DNA of 64,000 nucleotides, taken from Selaginella moellendorffii (taxonomy: Eukaryota; Streptophyta; Lycopodiopsida; Selaginellales; Selaginellaceae). A model generated the notes under the pieces. That model was not told the DNA's origin and searched no databases. It worked only from the letters and a program-made list of their open reading frames with translations. Location: NCBI RefSeq assembly GCF_000143415.4, contig NW_003314264.1:3905229-3969228 (forward strand), in the 5' to 3' direction. How positions within the stretch are numbered: position 1 is the stretch's first letter; each line of letters opens with the position of its first letter. The position numbers and the translations under genes are program-made. Below are positions 54,398-64,000 of this stretch, piece by piece.

Positions 54398-56359
54398 ATG
54401 GTCGTGGTCACCGCGGGTCGAGGCTGGGCGTATTTCGATCCGGAGTATGAGTCGCTCAACGCGAGCTTGAATCCACCGAGGTATCTATCCAGAGTGAAAG
54501 ATTTCGCGCTAGCTAGGCTCTGGGAGCTAGATTGATCTTGCTTTCCTCCTCTCAGGGTCGTGATCGAGAATGCGGCATTTACAGGTGCGACGGTGATCAA
54601 GGTACTCTCTAGAAAAAATTTCTGCGCATTGCGCTCTTAGATTTGGATTCGCGAGGGATGGGATGCCTGAGATGTGTATCTTTTGCAGCTGGACAGCGTC
54701 AATCGCCATGGAATCTTGTTGGAGGTTGTCCAAGTCTTGACTGATCTCGATCTCTTCATCAGCAAGGCCTATGTTTCGTCCGACGCTGGCTGGTTCATGG
54801 ATGGTATGTGATCAATCACGTTCTCTTTTGATCGATCGCATCGCACTGTTCTTGTTTTTCTTTTGCCAGTATTTCACGTAACCGATATCGACGGGAACAA
54901 GATCACCGACGAGGAAGTTCTCAAGTTCATCCAGGAGGTATGTGGATTCCCAACAATGGTTGAGTGTCAAAGCTCATTTCTTTCTTTCTGCCGACCAGTC
55001 GCTGGAGAAGAAAGCGGCAGAGATGCCTTGGATTGGATCCAAGTGCTCCAATCCATCAAAGGTATGCTCCGCTGAGGGAGGAGAGATCACCCGCGTCAGC
55101 CTGGGAACAGGTCCTCACCAACACACTGCGATTGAACTTTCAGGCCCCAACCGACCAGGCCTGCTGTCCGAGGTCTTCTCAACGCTCAGCAGCATGAACT
55201 GCAACGTCCGCTCCGCCGCCGTGTGGACACATAACCTCAGAGTCGCCGGCATGATCTTCGTGGATAACGCTTGCAGCAGCGGTGGCCCCATTGAGGACTG
55301 TGACAAACTTAAAGACATCAAGGACCGGCTGTGCCGCGTGATCCGTGCCAACGACGGCGAGCGAGGTGGCGGTGCCGGCAGGACGGCCGAATTTTTCTCG
55401 GGTTTGACACACATGGAGCGGAGGCTACACCAGATGATGTCCGCTGACGAAGATCACTGCGGCGAAAGTCGCGAGCTCGAGGGACGACTTTGCGACGAGA
55501 CGGAGCAGCGCACGGTAAACGGGAAAGGCAGACCCACTGTTACGATCCGGAACTGCGTCGAGCGGGGCTACTCAGTAGTGAACATTCACTGCCAGGACCG
55601 CTCCAAGCTCCTCTTTGACACTGTTTGCACGCTGACAGACATGGACTACATGATCTTCCACGCCACCATCCTCTCCGAGGGGTACTTTGCCTATCAGGTA
55701 CAGGAACTTGTTGCTTCTTCCAACTTTCTTCTTTTGCCGGACTCATCACGCTAGCTACGCCCGTGCAGGAGTTCTACATTCGTCACACTGACGGCTGCAC
55801 GCTGGAGACGGACGACGAAAGGCAGCGGCTCATAAAGCGCCTGGTTGCCGCGATTCAAAGGCGATTCCCTGAGGTACTTTCTTGTTGGAACCGGAAGTAA
55901 AAGAAAGAGACCCGCGCTTTATGTGTGCCTGACGCGACTGTTTGTTCGATCTATCCATTGTAGGGGCTGCGGCTGGAGCTTTGCACCTATGACCGGGTGG
56001 GGTTGCTCTCGGACGTGACCAAAGTCTTTCATCGCCACGGCCTGTGCGTCACCCGGGCCTACATCTCCACCACACGGGCCGGCACGGTAGCCAACACCTT
56101 CTACGTCACGGACGCGGCCTCCGGCGACGCCGTGGACATGAGAACCGTGGAAGCCATCCGCGAGGAGCTCGGGCAGGCCATGCTCAACGTGAGGAGCGCC
56201 CCGGTTTGCCCCCAGCTGCTCGGCCTCGACGACTCGCCATCGCCAAGGTTCTCGCTGGCGGCCTTCTTTAAGTTACACTCGGAGCGCATTCTCTACAGCC
56301 TGGGCCTCATCACCTCCAAGGACTCGGCCCCTTCCACATCAAGAGCAGCGGCCTTGTAA
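54398..56359 (+). CDS. ACR: ACT-domain repeat (ACR) protein
   Basis: Seven exons: 54398-54480, 54556-54601, 54689-54803, 54870-54937, 54999-55697, 55769-55873 and 55964-56359. Sum 1512 nt, 503 residues. Four ACT-type units are visible. The first is [45 protein letters not shown]. The second is AIELSGPNRPGLLSEVFSTLSSMNCNV. The third is VNIHCQDRSKLLFDTVCTLTDMDYMIFHATI followed by EFYIRHTDG. The fourth is LRLELCTYDRVGLLSDVTKVFHRHGLCVTRAYISTT. The start MVVVTAGRGWAYFDPEYE fits plant ACR proteins, which resemble the ACT region of bacterial GlnD and are thought to sense amino acids or nitrogen state. An insert rich in charged residues separates units 2 and 3. Confidence 0.94.
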
Positions 56360-56879
56360 AGAGTTTCGTTTGCTCTTGTCGACTGACCACCACCCGCGAG
56401 ATTGTACAGACGCATTATACCACCATCGCCATCGTCATCAACTTCGCTTGACAAGGATCTTTACTTCCTACACACGACGATATCATTCCTCGAGTTAGAT
56501 CCACACCAAAGCAAGACAAAGAAAATCACTACCTATAGAAGAGATAGATCACTGTAACATATCCATTTGCTCGTTCTATATCAAAAAGGTTGTAGCTACT
56601 CTAGCTACAATATACTTAATCTGGGCGTGCAAAGCAAAGAATATTGGCGTCAGTGGCCAACGATCAATCACGACAGAGACTCCCGGTTGCTTCGAATCTT
56701 TTCACATTTTTGAGTTCTTTCGCTTAGCTTGCTCTGTTACTGCAAGGAAGCTGTCAGTGCGTTGAGATCCAAAAAGGAAAAACAGACATGAAAGCAAAAA
56801 AAATAACACGTTGGATACTCCATGACAGCAGCCGGCATCAAGTGTTGGTTGCCTCTCTCGTCCGCTTTGTTTGTAGTTA
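56360..56879. other. Convergent 3' flanks
   Basis: Shared downstream region of the ACR (plus) and PERK (minus) genes. No gene seen. Confidence 0.5.
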
Positions 56880-59547
56880 TCATTGTTGCCGGCTTCTCAG
56901 TGGCCACTCGGATTCGTGGCCACTCCTTGGTGGCGTCCAGTCCTTGCTTTGCTGATACTCGCCGCTGGAGACGGAGGGATTGACACCATAGTCGCTCGTC
57001 GCGCCGCTGTATTCGCTGCCGTATTCCTGGCTGGTGCCCAGTGCCATCTTTCTAAATCTCCGCAGGTCGGTGCTATACTGTGCCGAATCATAGTCGTCAC
57101 TGGCGAATGGCGAGTCGTGCAGTCCACTAAACCCGGGCCTCGAATCTGAATCACTTTCCAGAGCACGAACGATCTGCAAGTAAAAAGGGCAAAAAAAAAT
57201 GAGAGATCAGCATCAATCCATCAATCACGCAGAAATACACCCGCAGCGCGAAGAGAACCGTAGGCGCATCGCATCAAATGCTCCGGTACGTACCTGTGCC
57301 ATTTTTGGTCGCTTATTAGCTGAGTGTCTAACACATGCCGCGGCTGATCGGAGCATCCTAAGCATCTCGTCCTTGCTGTATTCATTCAGCAATGGATCGG
57401 CCATAAGATCCAAGTTTTGTGTCTCTAGCGCCTGGTTTATCAACGGTCGAGACTGAAAATGCAGGAGCACTGTGTAAGAAAAAGGCATGGGCAACAACGT
57501 CAAGGAGTACGTACCCACTCAACCAAACTTTCCTCCCCAAGAGGCTGAGATGTGTCTACGGGTTTGCGGCCAGTAATCAGTTCGAGTAGAACTACGCCGA
57601 AAGAATAAACGTCGGATTTGTCCGTGAGCTTTCCACTTGAAGCATATTCAGGCGCCAAGTACCTGGTGACGGACAAAGATAACGCTCAGAACAAAACAAT
57701 CCTATCAGACTTCAGAGAATTTACCCGAATGTTCCCATAACTCGAGTAGTGACGTGTGTGTGAGCATCGGATGCAAGCTTTGCCAATCCGAAGTCGGCTA
57801 CCTGTTGAAACATACAGATATCCGTCAACAAAAGAAGAAAACGACATACAAACGACCTCTGTACCTGAGCTTCAAAGTTACTATCCAGTAATATGTTAGA
57901 CGATTTTATGTCGCGATGAATAATTTTCGGATGACCTGTCCAAGCCGTTAAACAAACAGTAGGCGAAATCAAAGGAACTTACAATCTTCGTGAAGATACG
58001 CTAAGCCCCGAGCAGAGCCAACAGCAATCTTCATTCTTAGACTCCAGTCAAGTAAAGGTCTGCCTTTGCCTGTAAAGTTTGTAAGAGTCAAACATTTTCC
58101 CGAAAAACCGGTGGCTCTTTTACCGTGGAGATGATGTTCTAATGTGCCATTAGGAACGAACTCATAGACAAGAAGACGCTGAGTTTCAGAAATGCAGTAG
58201 CCTACCAATGTTACAAGATGACGATGATGGATCCGAGTGATAATCTCCACTTCCGCCTGAAATTCACGTTCGCCTTGTCCTCCTCCAACCTTGAGCTGTT
58301 TTACAGCCACCTCCTGTCCCCCTGGTAAGATTCCCTTGTATACACAGCCAAAGCCTCCCTCTCCAAGCATGTTGGCTCTAGAAAACCCGTTGGTAGCCTG
58401 TGCTAGATCTTCATAGCTAAAGAAAGATCCATTGGACCCCTGGCCTCTCGTAGGTGCATGCCCAAGAGAGCCTGAAGGTGGCATTGGAGGAAAGAATGGC
58501 TTTCCATTTGCATCAGACGCGGACGAGTAACCGGAATCAAATCTTCGTCCCGGATCATAGTAAGTGTCTGCCCCTGAGATAAATCAATTCAGAAAAGAAA
58601 GAGAGAACGTCAAACTGCTCACCATCCTTGTGATAAAACGAGTGAGCTGCTCCAAAGTTCTGTGTGTTCCCGGTGCCCGATCTTCTTCTCTTCCTTGAAA
58701 AGCAAACGACCAAGAGGACCAGCATTGCCACGACCACCACGCCCCCGATAGCAATGCCTATGATCGTTGAGCTCGCAACGCCAGACGAACCTGTTTGGCC
58801 ATTCGGTATAGACGTTGGCGGCGATAGAACAGCAGGCGGACTTGGTGTTCCTGGAAAGAGCGATGGAGTGCCGCCGGTGGGAGGCGAAACACCAGTTGGA
58901 ATCGTCGTAGTAGTATTAGGCAGCGGAGGTGGCGACTGAGTTACAGGGGACGTTGGCGGAGTTGCTGCCGGCAAAGGTGGCGACGAGTCATCGGCTGGAG
59001 GAGGTGGCGAAGAGTCACCCGCTGGAGGAGGTGGCGAGAGCCTTCTCGAAGGACGAGGAGGCGGGGCCGAGGAGCCTGGATCAGATGACGATGGCGGCGG
59101 GGAGCCGGATTCGTCCGGCGGAGCTGGCGGAGAAGGAGCAGTGGGATTCGGCGGCGGTGGAGAGTTTACGACAGGTGCTGGCGGAGATGGTGTCAAATCC
59201 GGAGGCGGAGGGGACGCTGACGCCGCTGGAGGAGGAGCAACGATCACAGGAGGTGGCGGAGAAGATTGAGGGACAGGCGGCGGAGACGAAGGGACTGACG
59301 GAGGCGGTGAAGCCTGAGGGACAGGAGGCGGAGGAGATGGATTTTGTGGGGGAGGAGACAAAACCACTGGAAGTGGCGGCGGGGGAGACGACGCAGGAGG
59401 AGGAGCAGTGGCGGCGGGAGGAGGAGAGAGCACTGGAACGGGCGGAGGCGCGAGAATCACCGGCGCCGGAGGGGTGCCCCCGGCGAGTGGCGGCGACGCT
59501 GGCAGGGGCGGAGAGGTTGCCGGGGGCGATGTAGAAGGCGCTGACAT
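56880..59547 (-). CDS. PERK: PERK-type proline-rich receptor kinase
   Basis: Eight exons, minus strand: 59547-58623, 58573-58124, 58069-57983, 57935-57865, 57801-57725, 57662-57515, 57452-57294 and 57173-56880. Sum 2211 nt, 736 residues. The first 240 residues are a cell-wall-facing domain of Ser/Pro-rich SPPP repeats without a classical signal peptide, as usual in PERKs. One membrane helix ([21 protein letters not shown]) and a basic stop-transfer follow. The kinase domain has the [11 protein letters not shown] loop, AVKQL lysine, HRDIKSSN catalytic loop, DFGLAKL and APEY. The tail is Ser/Tyr-rich. PERKs sense wall status and act in growth and wounding. An in-frame ATG at 59586 would add 13 residues. 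The intron between HED and CHPK is 47 nt. Confidence 0.95.
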
Positions 59548-62500
59548 TTTGCTGGCATCCAAGCCGTTCGGGATCTCGAGCCTCAAGAATCAGGGAGAAG
59601 GAGAATGCCGCGACATAGCATTGGCGACGGGCGAGCGATCGATGCGATAGCGAGCTACATTTGCCGGATTACGGCCACTTACCGGTCGATGATCGAGGTG
59701 GAGCTCCGAGGATACGTGCGATCGTCTCCCCCTCCGCCTCCACTATCCGGCCAAACCCTAGGGTGCATGGCGTAGAGGCGTTCTTCCCCCGTGCTAGTCG
59801 TGCAGAGGACGAGCGCTGAAGCGCGTGGAAGGAAAAGAAGACAGTCGCAAAACCGTATATTCCGTCCTGGTCAAACGGATATGTTGCGTATATTCCGTCT
59901 GGTTATCAGTCGGATGTGCTAAGCACGACCACACGTTTTGGCGCTCACGACCAGGGTTTGTCCGGACTCGTGAAATTCGTTGTCTGGATTATTTCCAACT
60001 TATAAGATGAATTCCCTACCACCATTTCAAGAAATTACTCCTATTACAAGGCCGTGGACTTTTTCTTTGCAAGCTGTACCATTGAGGGTGAGATACGGTC
60101 ATTTGATTTGAAAGGTAGAGAACACTATTGACAACCAGGAGTTGAAGAGCATCGATCACCTTAGCAATTGCATGCAAAGCAACCGCTTTACTTCTGAGCT
60201 ACCCTTAATGACAGATCATTTTGTAAAAAAACATTCAAAGGGGAGGTGGGAAGAGACTCTTTCTCTGTTTATTTTCTTTTAAAAATATATTAAATTATTG
60301 ATATATACTTCACTGTTTTTTTCTCTTTGTCCCAACTTCTTGGATATTACTTGATGTTTACACTATCATATGGAATATTGTATTGATCATTTTGAAAACA
60401 AGACATAAGAGCAATTTAGATTCACTTTTGAAACTTTTATATTTCAATTCTCTCATTCAAATTTTTCTTATCAATATCTTTTAGAAATGCTCAAATTCCA
60501 AAACACAAAGGGTGGGCCTCCTAAAAAACTGTATAAGCCTACAAGATATATAAAATTAAAACACATATGTGTTTGAATGGTGGTACACAAAATAATTTAC
60601 TTTTTTTCAAGGTATATATATGAGTGCGTGTGCGTATGTGTCTATATATCCACATCCAAGGAAGGTAGCAGGCACACAAATTACCCAATCTTGATATGGG
60701 GAGGTAGTGACAATAGATAACAATACTAAGCTTCCAAAGTCTATATATGCATGCATGGCCACATATAATCCATATCAGTTTATTGCCACATCAACATCTT
60801 TTTCATTTTATAGTTTCAAACCATAAAATGATTGATCTAAGACCATCTAACCCAATATCATACTAAAAGAATGATGAGTGTCCATGCTCTAGGTGTTATC
60901 CACTTCCCATTGTGACAATTTCAATAGAGTGCTTGATTAGGGCTCCTAGGGCATTGTGCACATCTGTACTTTGGGTGTCAATCTAGAGTCTTATTGATCT
61001 CTACCTTAGAATTGCAAATGTTACATCTGATTTAGAGGAGTCACAGCAGCAGTGAGTGCTAAATGAAATTATTAGTGGATTGATAAAGATTGTAGTGTTG
61101 TATGGCATGTTTGATGAGCCAGAGCGTACAATCCTATTGCTAGGTAACGTGCTTGACCCAAGCTCTTGTTTTCAATAGCACATAATCACATTTTAATTGC
61201 TATTATAGCAATTAGTGTGCATTATAATTTTGGCATGAGAAATGCTATATATGAATGTAACTTATGTCAGTTAGGATTGCTTATGACTACAAAGGATTGC
61301 AAAGATATCTAGAATTGCCAGATTGCATATTACAATTAGATGGCAAGAAAATTCAAAAATTGTGTCAGACACATTGCCTAAAAGGGCGGATTGTGTGCTC
61401 TAGCTCATCCAATATGTTATACAACACCACCATCTCTATATATCCATTAATAATTTCATTTAACAACAAGATTCTACTCACCCAAGATAAAACCCATCCG
61501 TTGAAAAGTTTGAGCACCACGATATGAAGATTCTAATGTAGAGATTGGTCAAATTCTAGATCAACACTTAAATGCATATAACTGTTAAAAATTGTGACTA
61601 TATACTTAGTGCCCCAAGAGCCTTAATCAAGTGCTCTATGGAAAGATATTTCCTCTCCTTTAAACACATGGTCAACAACTATGCACTTTCGATTTCAAAT
61701 GCACAAATGGATGAGTATTTAAATGCCAAATTAGCATAGCATCCAATGGAAAGTGGTGAAAGCCATGGTTAACACTCTTTTGGCATGATGTTTGGTTTAA
61801 CTAGACTTTTAATTAAGTCAATAGATTAATCATTTCATTGTGTATTTTTGCCAAACTAAAAGATTGTTGATGTGGCAATAATTGACAATGGTTATATACC
61901 TTAAAAAAAGTTATATGGAAAATATTATTTTGTTAGTCACACATATGTGTTATAACAATTCAAGTGATTTAATTTTATATTTTGTAAAATTATACATGTC
62001 TTGGGAAGTGTACTTTCCCCCAAAACCTACAATCACAAATTACTTGTCATATCTTAAAATTATAAAAAAGAAAAATGCAATTGTAGTAATTTAGATAGAT
62101 TAATAATTTTTTAATTTTTTTTTCCAATTTAGTTAATTATACTATGGTTAAAAGTTATTTTCATGAAAACCCTCATATTTATAATCTTCAATTGCTATGT
62201 TTTTTATAAGGCTATGAACCACTCTGTTCCACACCAGAATTCCCTCAACAACTCTTTTAACCCCTTTGGGCAGACTGTTGACTTGAGCTCATCTAATCCA
62301 TCCCATCCTGTTTTATCCACACAAGCACAAACTAAGGTTTTGCTTAAGCCCTGCTCACCATGGAGATATATACTTCCTATGTCAATTGAGGAGAAGTATA
62401 AGGCAACCTCTAAAGCATTTGCAAAGACAAGATTTTTAGAAGCAATATCACTACCCAGCTCTCATCTTGGATTTCAAACCATATTAAAAAGAATTACAAA

Positions 62501-62588
62501 TTTAAAGCTCACCTTTATATCAAGTTTTATTGTTTACATATAACTAAATTAAAATTTATTTTTCCAAACTATAGTTTTTAAATTATTC
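59548..62588. other. PERK promoter and AT-rich gene-free DNA
   Basis: An AAACCCTAGGG motif lies at about 59753. After 60000 the DNA is AT-rich. The open frames at 61264-61527 and 62163-62543 show no family motifs and may be decayed transposon sequence. Confidence 0.45.
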
Positions 62589-63071
62589 TTATAAAATACT
62601 ACTGTTAAGTGTCCAGCCCAAACCATATAATCTAGCATGATACTCAACTAATCTTAAAATATGTAAGAACGTATCTCGAATATATTGGCCAGAAAATTGA
62701 TAATTAGCCGGAAGTGGATTGCAATTTATAAAATTTCTAAAACCTGAAGGAATAATATAAATCCTAATCATAACTGCTTGATAACCAATACTAATAACTT
62801 CAAAAAGATAAAACCCATTATTGTTAAAAATTATTGGTTGATTAATATCAATACTATCTATTAAACGTCTTATTCGAGCTATAATATTCCCAATATTTCG
62901 ATTACTAAAATGACCAAGCCGTCCAATCCATCTTGTTTGAGGTGGTTGAGCATAGCATAAACTAGTAAATATAATTAATAAAAAGAATTTAAAAAATATG
63001 GTAAGAAACTTATAGAAATATAATATACTAGATAAGAGGAGTTTCTTATATTTTATACTAAATATTCTAGA
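62589..63071 (-). other. Unexplained 160-codon open frame, AT-rich
   Basis: Minus-strand frame open from just after a TAA at 63072-63074 to the stop at 62589. It has a strongly hydrophobic stretch (FLTIFFKFFLLIIFTSLCYA) followed by QPPQ, which looks like a secretion signal with a cleavage site. A polar to mixed domain follows (RWIGRLGHFSNRN, NNNGFYLFEVISIGYQAV, SGFRNFINCNPLPANYQFSG, LRLVEYHARLYGLGWTLNSS). The only ATG in frame is at 62771, after the signal-like part. Codon use is extremely A/T-rich, unlike the GC-rich host genes. I do not recognise a family. It may be an exon, a decayed gene or foreign DNA. Confidence 0.35.
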
Positions 63072-63305
63072 TTATGCATAAAGTAAACTTCTTTATATTA
63101 AAAATAATAATTAAATCTAATCACTTTTATTTCATCTAAATATTTTATATTAATGTTTAAAGTATGTATGGATATGTTTATAATAGTATATTTAATAATA
63201 AAACTAAGATAAAGGCTTTGTGAATAATTTTTTATTTAAAAATTATATTATTCTATTTTATAGAAAAGAAATAGTGAATGTTACTTTGTAAAAGATACTA
63301 CACTT

Positions 63306-63404
63306 TCATTGTGAATCTTGGGGCTCCTTTTCTGCTTCTTTGGTTGGATCCTTTGGCTTCTCGTCTTTTGCTTTGACGTTCTCGTGCTCATACATCCTTG
63401 TTGT
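63306..63404 (-). other. Possible Lys/Glu-rich terminal exon
   Basis: Minus strand: an acceptor-like CTTACAG, then 99 nt in frame to TGA, coding a charged tail (MYEHENVKAKDEKPKDPTKE…). The composition is like host coding DNA, but no upstream exon was found, so this stays tentative. Confidence 0.25.
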
Positions 63405-63740
63405 CTGTAAGAGAGCAAAATGAAAAAGAAACTTCCATTCGATGACTGATGTCTGATGTTTATTTTTTAATTTGCGCGCAGGTGCTCAATGGAGGCGTCC
63501 AAAATGATACAGCGGTTTCTTCGAGAGAGATGGCAAATCTACAAACGAAGGCAGGAAGGAGGCGTAAGATTGTGTCTCAGTTTTCTTGCACAAGGAGTTT
63601 GACAAGGTAAATGCTGGTGTCAAGACGGCGCTGCTAGGTTTCTTGAACAAAGAGATGTTATAGTTTCTGCTTGTTGAACATTTCAATATATGCTGACATG
63701 TATTTACGGAACTTATCACTAAACTTGAAGTGGACCTTAA

Positions 63741-63986
<246 letters not shown>

Positions 63987-64000
63987 TGATTCTTGCTACT

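Noticed and set aside
58929-59544. Plus-strand open frames opposite the PERK gene
   Set aside because: They mirror the SPPP-coding repeats of PERK on the other strand; the minus-strand gene has all domains and consistent splice sites.
61264-62543. Possible transposase remnants in AT-rich DNA
   Set aside because: No catalytic motif, terminal repeat or target duplication could be found.

Overview
This is a nuclear segment of a land plant, most likely a lycophyte close to Selaginella. I infer this from the very short GT-AG introns (about 47-77 nt in most genes), the compact and GC-rich genes, two intronless DYW-type pentatricopeptide repeat (PPR) genes, and plant-only families such as the PERK kinases, ACT-repeat (ACR) proteins and plant-type metaxin. 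Species identity was not tested by any search.

Layout. 1-2.1 kb: decayed Ty3/gypsy retroelement (minus). 3.6-4.9 kb: six-exon metaxin gene. About 5.9-6.4 kb: exons of an unrecognised gene. 7.0-8.7 kb: AAAP/AVT amino-acid transporter. 9.1-11.0 kb: DYW PPR gene (minus). 11.1 kb: tRNA-Gln(UUG) in a small tandem duplication whose second copy kept only the tRNA 3' part. 12.7-13.5 kb: DUF761-like membrane-anchored protein. 14.9-16.1 kb: seven-exon MRG chromatin reader with a 14-nt microexon. 16.2-17.8 kb: GH28 polygalacturonase pseudogene. 18.4-19.6 kb: a P450 fragment beside a Mutator-like element (97-bp-class inverted ends, 9-bp target duplication) carrying an LRR receptor-kinase N-terminal fragment. 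19.7-22.2 kb: second DYW PPR gene. 24.8-26.6 kb: CYP72-clan P450 pseudogene.

27-48 kb is AT-rich, gene-free repeat territory. Its core is a nested insertion. A non-autonomous LTR element (31604-45637, TSD ATGTT) sits in older repeat sequence and was itself invaded, in the opposite orientation, by a chromodomain-bearing Ty3/gypsy element (33958-41399, TSD GATAC). The two families share the LTR core, polypurine tract and probable initiator-tRNA-Met priming site. This suggests that the chromovirus, or a relative, supplies the machinery for the coding-less outer family. The outer LTRs contain large GAGTCC/GAGACC arrays.

49-64 kb returns to genes: an A-type P450 with two frameshifts and a duplicated start region, beta-tubulin (minus), an ACR protein, a PERK receptor kinase (minus), more AT-rich DNA with one unexplained 160-codon open frame, and the first coding exon of a SnRK1 catalytic subunit running off the right edge.

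The host genes are independent single transcription units, not a pathway cluster. Several shared themes are visible. Metaxin and the PPR proteins point to organelle biogenesis. MRG is a chromatin reader. PERK, SnRK1 and ACR are signalling proteins. The many broken genes (two P450s, GH28, LRR fragment) show active gene birth and death around transposons.
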